Positions 54,256 through 64,000 of a DNA stretch of 64,000 nt are shown here, in pieces; position 1 is the stretch's first letter, and each line of letters starts with the position of its first letter. The translations under genes and the position numbers were made by a program. The DNA is from Chryseobacterium shigense. GTDB lineage: Bacteria; Bacteroidota; Bacteroidia; Flavobacteriales; Weeksellaceae. The stretch lies in NCBI RefSeq assembly GCF_900156575.1, contig NZ_FTNY01000004.1, positions 434,001 through 498,000 on the forward strand. The letters are read 5' to 3'. The notes beneath the pieces were generated by a model. The model saw nothing but the letters and a program-made list of their open reading frames with translations, was not told the DNA's origin and did not search any database.

Positions 54256-55677
54256 TTAATTGATATCCCAGAATAATTTTGTGGTTGCTTTATCACCTCC
54301 AATTTTACTGGCAGCAGCGTTAACATTTGTTCCGTTCAATACATATTCCTGGTCAGAATAGGGCATTCTATAAGGTACAGATGACAAATTAGATTTTGGA
54401 GGATTAACGAGGATTGGGTTATCCAGACGTCTAGTAAAGTTCCAGCTAGCAAAACCTTTGTTAAACATTGCAATCCAAGCTTGTGTACCGATAGATTGTT
54501 TCCAGTTGGCCACATTAAACGGATTAACAGCTAAATACGTTACTGTATTGGCTGTACTTACTCCATTTTCTCTCATAGATTCTGTTACAGCAGCAATATA
54601 AAGATCTGCGACAGTACCTCCAACAGAATATCCTCTTGCTGCAGCTTCAGCTTTTAAGAAGGCTACTTCCGCATAACTTAACAGGTTAGATGCTGTAGTA
54701 GCACTTCTAAAGTAAGAACTTAATTGAGAGAAATTAGTATAAGGATCATTTAATTCTCCAAAAACTCCTCCTTTATAAACTCCTCCAACTTTTGTAAACC
54801 ATATGTCCATTCTTGGATCTGATAAACTACTCATGGTATTAATAGTTAACTGACTTGGAATGAAATCGTTTCTATTGGAAGCTACTAAATTATCATATAC
54901 TGGATTTGAGAAAGTCCCTCCGTCATATTTGAATTTGTAAGCTTCATCATCAGAAGAAATTACCCCACTTGCAATGGCAGATTCGACAGTTGTCTTTGAT
55001 AATGCTGGGTCAACATCTGCCAAATTCATTCCTAATCTTAATTTAATAGAATTAGCAAATTTTTTCCATTTAGTCATATTACCACCATATACCAGATCAG
55101 AATAACCAGTAGCTGTAGGTTTTATAGTAGCATTAGCTGCATCGATCCTTTTAATTAAGTCAAGATAAATAGTCTTGGCATCATCATATTTAGGTGTTAA
55201 AATCTCATCAGGTTTAAAAGCTTCAGAGTAAGGAACATCCCCATAAGTGTCAACTATATTTTCCCAGATAAAAATTTCTTCAATTTCTAAGGTTGCCAAC
55301 TTGTTGGTACGTATATCATCCGTCTCAACTTCATTAACCAGATTCATTTTTGCCTGTTTCAGATTATTGATACTATAAACGTACATTCTGTTAAAATGGT
55401 TACGAGGCTGGTTACGGGTTACCAGATTATATTGAGTTTCATCCGGATATTGAGTTTCTGCCCATTGTTGTGTAAAGAATCTGTAGTTATTAAAATTCAC
55501 ACTTGGATTATCCATATAGTAGGATGACTGATACATAGCAGTCGCTAACAGATTATCAGATGGAAGAACTGATGGATGTTTAGGATCAACATTAAGAGAG
55601 GTTAAATCACTTTGACATGAACTTAAAGCCAACCCAATACATGCAGATACCAAACTTATTTTTATAATATTTTTCAT
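54256..55677 (-). CDS. SusD/RagB-family outer-membrane lipoprotein 2
   Basis: 473 residues; lipobox Cys21 (LALSSCQ). Closely similar to SusD1 in layout (for example WKKFANSIKLRLGMNLADVD, QSIGTQAWIAMFNKGFASWN) and ends TTKLFWDIN, so the two pairs look like tandem duplicates. Follows susC2 after 12 bases. Confidence 0.95.
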   Translation of the reverse strand: MKNIIKISLVSACIGLALSSCQSDLTSLNVDPKHPSVLPSDNLLATAMYQSSYYMDNPSVNFNNYRFFTQQWAETQYPDETQYNLVTRNQPRNHFNRMYVYSINNLKQAKMNLVNEVETDDIRTNKLATLEIEEIFIWENIVDTYGDVPYSEAFKPDEILTPKYDDAKTIYLDLIKRIDAANATIKPTATGYSDLVYGGNMTKWKKFANSIKLRLGMNLADVDPALSKTTVESAIASGVISSDDEAYKFKYDGGTFSNPVYDNLVASNRNDFIPSQLTINTMSSLSDPRMDIWFTKVGGVYKGGVFGELNDPYTNFSQLSSYFRSATTASNLLSYAEVAFLKAEAAARGYSVGGTVADLYIAAVTESMRENGVSTANTVTYLAVNPFNVANWKQSIGTQAWIAMFNKGFASWNFTRRLDNPILVNPPKSNLSSVPYRMPYSDQEYVLNGTNVNAAASKIGGDKATTKLFWDIN

Positions 55678-55689
55678 TTTTTAAGTAAT

Positions 55690-58683
55690 TTAGAATTTAA
55701 ATGTAACATTGATACCCAAATCTCTTGTTGTTGGCATAGAACCAATAGACCAGCCGTAAGAGTTAATACCTCCACCTACCATAGCTTCAGGATCAGCATA
55801 TGGTAAATTTTTGTGAATTATCCATAGGTTTCTTCCCACAATCGAAATTTTTGCATCATAAATTTTAGTTCCTTCTAATAAAGATTTAGGAAGCATATAT
55901 CCGATACTCGCTTCTCTTAGCTTAATATATGAACCATCATAAACAAACTCCCTTGAAGGCTGAGTTTTATATCCCATAGCACCATTATTATCAGCCGGTG
56001 ATAATTGAATATTGTTTGGGGTACCATCAGGAAGAACACCAGATAAAACAATAGGTTTATCCCTGTAATCTCCTTCAGCTGTTTCTTTATAAAGACCAGA
56101 TGATAATCCATAATACATATCGGTTGAGAATATATCTCCTCCTTTACGCATATCAATTAAGAAGCTTAAAGAGAATCCTTTATAACTGAAGCTATTTCTA
56201 ATACCTCCAATCCAATCCGGTGTCGTATTACCAATCACCTGATTAGGATTTTGTAAGTATTTTCCGGTTTTCGGATCAATTACTTTTTCCCCGTTTAGGT
56301 AAGTATAATCTGCTCCTACTAATGTTCCCCACGCTTCACCTACTCTGGCATTTAGAGATACTCCTCCTTGGAAACTATTTAATAAATAATTGGTGATTCC
56401 CGGATTCAGTTCTATAACTTTATTTTGGTTTTTGGACCAGTTGGCATCAATGTTCCACGTAAAATCTTTTGTTTTTATCGGAACTAGCCCTAGCTGTACT
56501 TCAACTCCGGTATTATCAATTCTACCAGCATTGATTACTTTTGCAGTAAATCCGGTACCGGCAGAAACAGCAAGAGGAATAATCTGATCAATTGTTTTTG
56601 TTTTATAATAAGCTACATCAAGCGTGATTCTGTCTCTTAAAAAGTGTGCTTCGGTACCTATTTCAAATTCTTTAGATCTTTGAGGTCTTAGATCTTCAAA
56701 AGGCCGTGTTAAAATAGAATTATAGATACCCGTACCTGATAAAATTCCAGCTGATCTATAATTATTAAACAATTGGTATGGAGTTGCTGATCCTCCCACT
56801 TCTGCATAGTTGGCTCTTAATTTCCAGAAGTTCATCCATTCTTTGGTATCAAGAATTTCAGACATAATTAATGCTCCTGTAATAGACGGATAATTATAGA
56901 TATTATTACCAGCTTTTAATGTTGATGATTCAGCTGTTCTCCAGGTTGCATCTAAATAGAATTTCTTATAGAAATCAAATGAGGCAGTAGCATACATTGA
57001 ATTCGTTTGTTCTGTAGATTCAAGTTCATCTGATGCTAGAGGTGCTTTTTTAGAGTTAGATAGTGCATAAATTCCAGGAACTACTAATCCTCCCTCTGTT
57101 GATGCATAGATTGAACTGTTATAGTTTCTTCGGATGTTTCCTCCCAACACTCCGGAAATGTTAATATTATCCGTTATATTGAATTTATAATTCACCATCA
57201 AATCATAGTTGGTTTCCGCCTGTATAATATCACGTCTTCCATACCCCGAGCCAATTACGTTATTTGACTGTCCAAAAGCCTGAGGTAAGGATCCTACAGC
57301 CAATCTGGTTTCAGCGGTAAGACTTGTTCTGTCATAAGAAACTTTTCCGGTAACAGAGATATTGTCAAGCAAATCATACGTTACCTGGCCGTAAGTAAAG
57401 TTTCTATATCTTTTATCTGAAGAATAGTTCTGATAAGCCTGGAAATATGGATTATTCCAATAAGCAGGAGCCCCGTTAGTTGCTGATTTTCTGCTCCAGG
57501 TAACGTTACCATAATTATTGGATGAATTGGCAACATTTATGTTCGCTAAATACATGCTTTGAAGATCAGCAACATCCACATTGGTTTGCCACCATTGTCT
57601 GAAGCCTGTTGCAATATTATTTGAATATCCTGTAATACTTCTCCCTTTCGTATCCTGCAAAGTCATGCTAGAATAGAATGTAGAGTGTAATTTCGGAGTC
57701 AGATCATAATTAACCTTTAAAGAGAAATTGTTTTTATTAAGATGTGAATTAGGCATCAACCCGTCAGACATCATATTTTCATAAGTAAAGGTAATGTTCT
57801 TCCCTTTCTGTCCTTTTTCCAACGTTACGCTATTGATGTATGTAGCAGGATTATTGAAAAATGTAATCGGGCCATTTTTAGCAGCTGTCCAAGGTCTTGC
57901 TTTTTGGTAATTAGGAGATAAAGGATTGAATGAATCCCACTGATATACCATCAAATTCGGGTCAAATTTAGGTCCCCAAGAAGCATCTGCTCCAAAATTT
58001 GCATAATTTAAACCATCAGCCGCCTTTGATCCGAATGACTGAGCATATCCGGCACCATATTTAGTCTGATATTCAGGAAAAGTAGATTTATCGATAAATC
58101 CTACTTGTATAGCAGAAGAGAATGTTACTCCCAAAGATCCGTCATCTTTTCCTTTACCATTTTTAGTAGTAATCACAATAACTCCATTCAGTCCTCTGTC
58201 TCCATATAGTGCAGATGCTGCAGCACCTTTTAATACGTTGATAGATTCAATATCTTCCTGGTTAATGTCAGAAAGGGCATTTCCATAATCAATTGAATTC
58301 GCCTGAGTATTACCATTATTAACAGGAGACCCATCAATAACGATAAGTGGATTACCTCCTCCTAATGCTTTTACACCTCTGATCAACAAATTGGAAGACC
58401 CTCCAAAGTTATTATTTGTGGTAACATTAAGACCTGCTACTTTACCTGATAATTGTGCGGCAATATTCCCCGTGTTTGTAGTTCCATCAGAAAGAGCACT
58501 TGCCTTAATTTCTTGAGAAGCATATCCCAAAGACTTTTTCTCTCTTTTAATACCGAGTGCCGTCACAACCACTCCTTCGATTTCTTGTGCCTTCACAGTA
58601 TCATTCTTCACCTCCTGAGCATTGGCTACAGCCAGCGACGAAGATAACACAAGTATAAGTACGCTTGTTGTTAATTTCTTCAT
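55690..58683 (-). CDS. SusC/RagA TonB-linked outer-membrane protein 2
   Basis: 997 residues from ATG 58683 with the same signal peptide type (KKLTTSVLILVLSSSLAVAN). Plug with DGSPVNNGNTQ and VLKGAAASALYGDRG, barrel ending NVTFKF. Also lacks the extra N-terminal domain. The C-terminal LWIIHKNLPYADPEAM is nearly identical to SusC1, supporting duplication. Confidence 0.95.
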   Translation of the reverse strand: MKKLTTSVLILVLSSSLAVANAQEVKNDTVKAQEIEGVVVTALGIKREKKSLGYASQEIKASALSDGTTNTGNIAAQLSGKVAGLNVTTNNNFGGSSNLLIRGVKALGGGNPLIVIDGSPVNNGNTQANSIDYGNALSDINQEDIESINVLKGAAASALYGDRGLNGVIVITTKNGKGKDDGSLGVTFSSAIQVGFIDKSTFPEYQTKYGAGYAQSFGSKAADGLNYANFGADASWGPKFDPNLMVYQWDSFNPLSPNYQKARPWTAAKNGPITFFNNPATYINSVTLEKGQKGKNITFTYENMMSDGLMPNSHLNKNNFSLKVNYDLTPKLHSTFYSSMTLQDTKGRSITGYSNNIATGFRQWWQTNVDVADLQSMYLANINVANSSNNYGNVTWSRKSATNGAPAYWNNPYFQAYQNYSSDKRYRNFTYGQVTYDLLDNISVTGKVSYDRTSLTAETRLAVGSLPQAFGQSNNVIGSGYGRRDIIQAETNYDLMVNYKFNITDNINISGVLGGNIRRNYNSSIYASTEGGLVVPGIYALSNSKKAPLASDELESTEQTNSMYATASFDFYKKFYLDATWRTAESSTLKAGNNIYNYPSITGALIMSEILDTKEWMNFWKLRANYAEVGGSATPYQLFNNYRSAGILSGTGIYNSILTRPFEDLRPQRSKEFEIGTEAHFLRDRITLDVAYYKTKTIDQIIPLAVSAGTGFTAKVINAGRIDNTGVEVQLGLVPIKTKDFTWNIDANWSKNQNKVIELNPGITNYLLNSFQGGVSLNARVGEAWGTLVGADYTYLNGEKVIDPKTGKYLQNPNQVIGNTTPDWIGGIRNSFSYKGFSLSFLIDMRKGGDIFSTDMYYGLSSGLYKETAEGDYRDKPIVLSGVLPDGTPNNIQLSPADNNGAMGYKTQPSREFVYDGSYIKLREASIGYMLPKSLLEGTKIYDAKISIVGRNLWIIHKNLPYADPEAMVGGGINSYGWSIGSMPTTRDLGINVTFKF

Positions 58684-58709
58684 ATCAATATTTGATTTTA
58701 TTACTTTAT

Positions 58710-58739
58710 AAAATTTGCAAAACTTTCTTAAAAACACAA
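58710..58739 (-). promoter_or_regulatory. Promoter of susC2 with shared block
   Basis: Minus strand TTG, 19 bases, CAAATTTT. Spacer TTTAAGAAAGTTTTG is shared with the other two susC genes. Confidence 0.55.
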
Positions 58740-59021
58740 AGAATTACCAAAATAAACAATACTTATACATCAAATAAAATAAATTATAGTAATTTATTTC
58801 ATAAAACAATATATACACAGAATATTAAACAAGACAAATCACACGATAGTTACTTTTTTTCAAAATCTAAAATATACTATAAAAGCATTCGCTATAACAC
58901 AAAAAACATTCATTATCAAATATATATGAAGCAAATATTAATAAATCATTAAATACTATTATTGAACGCTTACATCATTTTATTCACGAAAAGCTGAACC
59001 AAAAACTATAAAACAAAAAAA

Positions 59022-59037
59022 ACCGCCCTAAGGCGGT
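59022..59037 (-). terminator. Terminator after susD3
   Basis: 6-bp stem ACCGCC/GGCGGT with a 4-base loop; on the minus strand eight T follow. Confidence 0.75.
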
Positions 59038-59066
59038 AATAAAAATATATTAAAAATTTGTCTTAC

Positions 59067-60695
59067 TTATTTCAACCAGAATGGAGAATAAGCATTGATA
59101 TTATACATATCATTAACACTTGGATTCGGCACATTGGCACTGTTAGAAACATACTCAGATTGCGGATACATTAATCTCTTAGGTCTTGACGGGTAGTAAG
59201 ATCCTATTGGCATTGGCAACTGAGGATATCCAGTTTTAGTATAACTGATATAAGTCTCCGTTGGATTAATATTGGTCAACGCAATCCACTTTTGATACTG
59301 AATTGCCTGGATCTTGTTAGCGGTAGCAGCCCATCCCATTCCTGGTTTTGCAGCTATTGCAGCAAGATAAGTAGCTGCAGCAGCTGGTGTAGAACCAAAT
59401 GTTACAAACGACTGAGTAATACCATCATTAAAGCTTGTCTGGGCATTAAATGCCATTGTAGCAGGATATACTACCGCAGCTTCGGCCTGTAAAAACTTCA
59501 CTTCAGAAGCTGTCAGTAAAAGCCCAGGAAGAGTAGCTCCAGCACCACTATTATAAATCATAAAGTCACCCAAAGTCGCAAAATCACTTTCCACAGCTCC
59601 AACTTCTTTGGTTCCTCCCTGAACCTGACCTTTCATATTAACTACTAAATTATTAGCGTCATCCCCAATTCCATTAGCTTTAAATAATCTACTGATTCTG
59701 TTATCTACAACCCCAGATGTTTCAGTTGTTTCCCCTTTTAAAGTTTTGATCATATGATCTGATGCTACAGTAATTCTGAAATCCTGACCTATATCTTGTG
59801 CATCTAAGTCAATTCTTCCGAAAGTACCGTAGAACGGGTTTCTTTGGTCTGGAGTAGAAGTAACATAGCCCGGATTAATCTTTACATCTTTATCAATAAA
59901 GTTAACAGTTGGATTAGCGGTAAGCAAAGTCATTGCTTGAAGTTCAGCATTTCTCCATGTAGTCACCTCTGCATCAGTACAGTTAGACAATCTTACTAAC
60001 ATTTTAAGCTTCACTGTATTTGCCATTTTTTTCCAAAATATTCTCCAGTTAGCAACATTTTGTGTTTCATTATTAGCAACAGCAGTAGCCTGGTATATTG
60101 GATCTTCAGTAAAAACTAAAGCATTAGAAGCAGCAGGCGTCTTATCAATTAATACCAACGCTTGATTAAGCTCCGCCATCAATCCTTTATATATATCTTT
60201 AGATTTATCGTATTTGGGATTCTTATTAGACTGTCCTTTAAATGCTTCAGAATAAGGAGCATCATTATAAAGATCTACAATCATCTGCATATAGTAAGCT
60301 TTCATCACTTTCGCTGCTGCAACATGGTGTGGATAATTTTCAGCACCAGGAGCATCAATAACAGACTGTAAGTTGGAAACTCCCAAATAAAGGTTATCCC
60401 AAATGTTATCATAAAACTGCGCATCTGCAGCCATTCTGAATTCATCCCCATATGGAGAAGCAAAGTAATAAATATTTCCTGCCCACGCATTCATCATTAG
60501 GTTACCAAACCTGTTCATGGTATTTCCCTGTGTTCTGAAGACTATAGACTCAGCAGCTGACAGCCTATCTTTAGGGCTTACCTGATTGGTATAAGCTTCA
60601 TTCACATTTTGATTGACATCTAAGAAATCATCACTGCACGAGTTAAAAAACAGCAGTGTGGTCATTCCTAAAATAGGTATTAATATCTTTTTCAT
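59067..60695 (-). CDS. SusD/RagB-family outer-membrane lipoprotein 3
   Basis: 542 residues; lipobox Cys20 (FFNSCSDDFLDVN, the classical SusD opening). Longer and less like SusD1/2; ends NINAYSPFWLK. Follows susC3 after 10 bases. Confidence 0.95.
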   Translation of the reverse strand: MKKILIPILGMTTLLFFNSCSDDFLDVNQNVNEAYTNQVSPKDRLSAAESIVFRTQGNTMNRFGNLMMNAWAGNIYYFASPYGDEFRMAADAQFYDNIWDNLYLGVSNLQSVIDAPGAENYPHHVAAAKVMKAYYMQMIVDLYNDAPYSEAFKGQSNKNPKYDKSKDIYKGLMAELNQALVLIDKTPAASNALVFTEDPIYQATAVANNETQNVANWRIFWKKMANTVKLKMLVRLSNCTDAEVTTWRNAELQAMTLLTANPTVNFIDKDVKINPGYVTSTPDQRNPFYGTFGRIDLDAQDIGQDFRITVASDHMIKTLKGETTETSGVVDNRISRLFKANGIGDDANNLVVNMKGQVQGGTKEVGAVESDFATLGDFMIYNSGAGATLPGLLLTASEVKFLQAEAAVVYPATMAFNAQTSFNDGITQSFVTFGSTPAAAATYLAAIAAKPGMGWAATANKIQAIQYQKWIALTNINPTETYISYTKTGYPQLPMPIGSYYPSRPKRLMYPQSEYVSNSANVPNPSVNDMYNINAYSPFWLK

Positions 60696-60705
60696 TATGA
60701 TTTAT

Positions 60706-63681
60706 TTAAAAATTAATAGTGGTGGTAAAACCTACCGTTCTAGTTGATGGATATTGGTTATTATTTGTAAGACCAGCTATATTGCCTGTTCCAAACGATC
60801 CTTCAGGATCAGAATATCCTTTATTGTCTTTTGCAAACTTATAGAATGGGTTTCTTGCATACACACTGAAACTTAATCCTGAAAGCCCAATTGATCTTGC
60901 CATATCAGCACCTAAGGTATATGATACCCCTAATTCTCTAACTCTGAATGCTGTACCGCTTATAACAAAGTTTTCCGCAATTCCCCCGTATATCTTTCCG
61001 TAATAGTCCGGCAAACCTGTGTAATCATTTCCTCCGGATTTTATGGATGTATTTTCAACATACTGCCCTGCAGAATTCATATAAACAGAATTTGGAATAA
61101 CATAGCCCCCTTGAGTTCTGTCAAATTCCGCGGACTGTTCTAAGTTTCCACTGAATGCCAATCCACTCATAGCTCCTGAGTATAATTTACCCCCGTTTCT
61201 ATAATCAAGAACCGCATAGAAACCAAAATTCTTATATTTAAAATTCGTATTTAATGCTAATGTATAATTAGGCGTTACTCTACCAAAGTTAACATATTTA
61301 TTACTGATATAAGGATTTCCATTGTCAGGATTAATGATAATTCGGCCTTGTTCATCTCTCATATACGCCGTACCTTTCAACATTGGAAATTCCTCTCCTT
61401 TAACTGCAAAAATACCAGCTATCCCTCCTGTAGTAAGATTGACCTCATCCTGTCCGTTAGCCAGCTCAATTACTTTGGTCCTGTTAATTGACCATGCAAG
61501 ATTTAAGTCCCATGAAAAATCAGTACCTTTAATAGGTACCAACCCTAAACTTACCTCCATCCCCTTATTACGGATATCCCCAATATTAACTGGAGTAAAT
61601 CTTAATCCAGACGCAGATGAAGTAGTCTGATTAGTAATTAGGTCTTTTGTTGTTTGAAGATAAACACTGGCATCTAATGTGATTCTGTTCTTTAGAAATC
61701 CTAAACCTAAACTGATATCATTACTGGTTACCTTTTCCGGTTTGATATTCGTATCTGTAGGAGTCTGATTGTTGGTAAAACTTAAAGGACCAGTACCAAA
61801 CGGATAACCTGCACCTAAAACAACTGTATCTTCTATTGCGAAAACATTTACCGGATCATTTCCTACTCTGGTATGAGATCCTTTGATTACTAATCTGCTT
61901 ATTGTATTACTTTCAATATTGAAGGCTTTCAAAGGCATAAAGGAAACCCCACCTGAATAATAGAAGTACCCAGATTCACTTGGCTGACTCTTATCAGAAT
62001 GAAGCAGCTTAGATGAATTTTCATATCGTGCTGTACCATTCACATATAAATAATCTTTGTATGATAGATCTAAATTGGCAAAATAGGCATACCTGTTATC
62101 AATAAACCTTCGGTTATTCAATCTATATGGATTTGTCAGATTCGTAAGATTCCAGTATTGATAAATCCCCGGAATCTTGATACCGTTACCTCCTACACTG
62201 GTGGTTTTCAATTCTGTTCGCTGAACGTTGTAGCCTAATGTTAATTTAAAGTTGATATCTTTTGTAAAGTCATAATTAAAATTAGCCATTAAGTCATTAT
62301 AGTAATACCTATTGACTGCATTAGACTGCAAAAATGTCGATGTAATCGGATTAGGAGCTGACACAATTCTCGGCGTTGCTGTTGATGGAACGTATCCATT
62401 ATTATAGTTCAGTATATCCGTAGAAGTGATTTGGGCTGTTCCATTATTGGTAATGGAAATATGGTCATTAAATTTATAACCTAGTGAAATCGTTCCGTTT
62501 AAAATATCCGTTTTTGTAGTATTCCTTACATTTCTCATAGTCCAGTATGGATTAGTGTAAAACAAGGTCCATGCATACGGATTTGGGCTGTTTATGAATT
62601 CCGTAATTGGGATTTCAGGAGCCGATTGAAGAAGATTTCTATATAAAGCAGGATCAGTAGTATTAACAGAGCTATTGATATACGTCACCGATCCATCTAA
62701 AGTAAATTTATCCATTTTAAAGCCTCCATTCAATGTGATAGAGGTCTTCTTCAACTTATCATCGGCAACAATAAATTCTCTGTCTTGACGGTTAATTGTC
62801 AATCCTGCATAGGCGCCTTCACTTCCTCCACTTACGCTCAATGTATTATTTAAATTCAATCCCGTATTAAAAAATTCCTTGGCGTTATCCTTGCTTCTTG
62901 CAGCAAACGGAGCAAAAACAGATGCTGCTGCATCTGCAGCAGGAACATCTCCATCTGGATTAACAGAAATAATCCCATCGCCGTTCACATCATAAAAAGG
63001 AACACCAATCGCTACATTTTGCCCGGCATAAGCTGGATCACTAAACGCTGGTCCCCAAGAACCATTTTCAACGTGGATTCTATCACCATACCAACCCTGA
63101 CCATATTTTTGTTGTCTTTTAGGAGTAAAAAGTACATTTTCGAATTCCACATTGCTGTTAAAACTAACTCTTGGTTTTCTCGAACCACTCCCTTTTTTAG
63201 TTGTGATGATAATCGCACCATTTACACCCTGAGATCCATATAGAGCAGCACCCTGAAGACCTAATAGAGTAGTAACAGATTCAATCGCATCAGAAGGTAA
63301 TGACTGAAAAATATTCATAGAAGAAATCACACCGTCAATAACGATTAGTGGGGCAGTACTTCCGGTTAATGTTCTCGAGCCTCTGATTTTGATATCATAT
63401 GTACCATCAACACTACTGCTTGTTTTATTAATAGTAAGTCCCGGAACTTTACTTGCTAAAGCCGCAATAGCATTGGGAGCTCCAGCCTGTGTAAGCTTTT
63501 CTTTACTAATAACGGCAGCTGTTGAAGTCTGAGCATCAAGCTTCATTTTTCTGTTCATGGCTCCGGTCATGATTACCTCACCAATCTCCGTTGTCTTAAT
63601 AGTATCTCGCTTCTGTCCACTTGCTATTGCAAAAGTCGAAGTTAGAACTACCACTAAAACACTTGTAGTTAATTTCTTCAT
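60706..63681 (-). CDS. SusC/RagA TonB-linked outer-membrane protein 3
   Basis: 991 residues from ATG 63681; signal KKLTTSVLVVVLTSTFAIAS. Plug with VIDGVISSMNIFQS and GLQGAALYGSQGVN, barrel ending TTTINF. More diverged from SusC1 and SusC2 than they are from each other, but shares the signal peptide and promoter block. Confidence 0.95.
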   Translation of the reverse strand: MKKLTTSVLVVVLTSTFAIASGQKRDTIKTTEIGEVIMTGAMNRKMKLDAQTSTAAVISKEKLTQAGAPNAIAALASKVPGLTINKTSSSVDGTYDIKIRGSRTLTGSTAPLIVIDGVISSMNIFQSLPSDAIESVTTLLGLQGAALYGSQGVNGAIIITTKKGSGSRKPRVSFNSNVEFENVLFTPKRQQKYGQGWYGDRIHVENGSWGPAFSDPAYAGQNVAIGVPFYDVNGDGIISVNPDGDVPAADAAASVFAPFAARSKDNAKEFFNTGLNLNNTLSVSGGSEGAYAGLTINRQDREFIVADDKLKKTSITLNGGFKMDKFTLDGSVTYINSSVNTTDPALYRNLLQSAPEIPITEFINSPNPYAWTLFYTNPYWTMRNVRNTTKTDILNGTISLGYKFNDHISITNNGTAQITSTDILNYNNGYVPSTATPRIVSAPNPITSTFLQSNAVNRYYYNDLMANFNYDFTKDINFKLTLGYNVQRTELKTTSVGGNGIKIPGIYQYWNLTNLTNPYRLNNRRFIDNRYAYFANLDLSYKDYLYVNGTARYENSSKLLHSDKSQPSESGYFYYSGGVSFMPLKAFNIESNTISRLVIKGSHTRVGNDPVNVFAIEDTVVLGAGYPFGTGPLSFTNNQTPTDTNIKPEKVTSNDISLGLGFLKNRITLDASVYLQTTKDLITNQTTSSASGLRFTPVNIGDIRNKGMEVSLGLVPIKGTDFSWDLNLAWSINRTKVIELANGQDEVNLTTGGIAGIFAVKGEEFPMLKGTAYMRDEQGRIIINPDNGNPYISNKYVNFGRVTPNYTLALNTNFKYKNFGFYAVLDYRNGGKLYSGAMSGLAFSGNLEQSAEFDRTQGGYVIPNSVYMNSAGQYVENTSIKSGGNDYTGLPDYYGKIYGGIAENFVISGTAFRVRELGVSYTLGADMARSIGLSGLSFSVYARNPFYKFAKDNKGYSDPEGSFGTGNIAGLTNNNQYPSTRTVGFTTTINF

Positions 63682-64000
63682 GTTTAAATTGATTATTTTT
63701 TTTATGATTGCAAATATGTGAAACTTTCTTAAAATCACCAAATATTTCGTTAAAAATATTTAATTTAGCAAATATCATAACACCAATAAACCGAATACTT
63801 AGAAATATATCAACAAAAAAACCATATTATTCAAAAGAACACAAAAAACTTCTTATTAAGTATAATACAGCAATTATGTTAAATAGAAGTAATATATTTA
63901 TTAAAAATAAAATATTTCTAAAAAAAAAGCAGATCCCCTTAAATGCAATTTTCACTAATTTTACCTATCATTTATAATATGATATAAATAAACTCATGGA
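63682..64000. other. AT-rich leader upstream of susC3
   Basis: About 320 bases with no gene beyond the susC3 promoter. The regulator or neighbour upstream lies outside the window. Confidence 0.6.
63711..63741 (-). promoter_or_regulatory. Promoter of susC3 with shared block
   Basis: Minus strand TTG, 20 bases, CATATTTG. The spacer holds TTTAAGAAAGTTTCA, the third copy of the block. Confidence 0.5.

Larger units (their letters stand above)
58684..59066. other. AT-rich leader between susCD2 and susCD3
   Basis: No gene. It holds the susC2 promoter (58710-58739) and the susD3 terminator (59022-59037). Confidence 0.6.

Noticed and set aside
58665..58952. 95-codon plus-strand frame upstream of susC2
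   Set aside because: Composed almost only of Asn, Lys, Ile and Tyr from AT-rich leader sequence; no protein-like pattern.
63708..63977. 89-codon plus-strand frame at the right end
   Set aside because: Same AT-rich leader composition and overlap with the susC3 promoter; not coding.

Overview
The window is chromosomal DNA of a flavobacterium, most likely Chryseobacterium or a close relative (Bacteroidota, Weeksellaceae). The support is a Bacteroidota-type promoter (TTG, 19 bases, TAnnTTTG) in front of both tRNA genes, a type IX secretion sorting domain, three SusC/SusD pairs, a lipoprotein-type TamA (TamL), a fused CcoN-CcoO oxidase subunit, a class II HMG-CoA reductase and a class A beta-lactamase of the type found in Chryseobacterium. 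No rRNA, CRISPR array, transposase, integrase or prophage module was seen.

Layout. 0-3.7 kb is a tightly packed leftward operon: HMG-CoA reductase, a 55-residue membrane protein, an RsiV-like secreted protein, a DUF423 membrane protein and possibly a TonB-C-like secreted protein. 3.9-6.9 kb holds a radical SAM protein and its DUF4130 partner (a predicted DNA repair pair), with a divergent class A beta-lactamase between them. 6.9-7.6 kb has no gene; it carries three perfect DnaA boxes and a perfect 25-bp inverted repeat and is a candidate replication origin. 7.6-9.5 kb is a peroxiredoxin plus HEAT-repeat alkylation-repair operon with a divergent HxlR regulator. 9.5-20.4 kb is mostly rightward housekeeping: a DUF4846 lipoprotein, pfkA, gap, a LuxR regulator, an MpaB-like oxygenase, recA, a DUF2233 lipoprotein and htpG. 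20.4-26.1 kb contains small and leftward genes: an XRE regulator, an alkyltransferase-like protein, a deoxyhypusine synthase homologue, a GreA-like factor, arfB and menE.

26.2-29.5 kb has two identical tRNA-Gln genes on either side of an S74 tail-fibre-type protein, then a T9SS cargo protein made of repeats. 29.6-35.5 kb has an HdeD-like membrane protein, an exported agmatine deiminase homologue with an outer-membrane protein, an AraC regulator, an amino-acid permease and an XRE regulator. 35.6-38.8 kb is the cbb3 oxidase (ccoNO, ccoP). 39.1-47.4 kb is tamB-tamL-yihY, which meets convergent argS. 49.4-63.7 kb is three tandem leftward susC-susD pairs whose promoters and signal peptides look copied from one another; the window ends in the AT-rich leader of the third.

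The best leads are the candidate oriC at 7.3-7.6 kb, the rSAM/DUF4130 pair with a beta-lactamase lodged in it, the cysteine-less alkyltransferase-like protein near other DNA repair genes, the twin tRNA-Gln genes that differ in CCA encoding, and the shared promoter block of the three susC genes.
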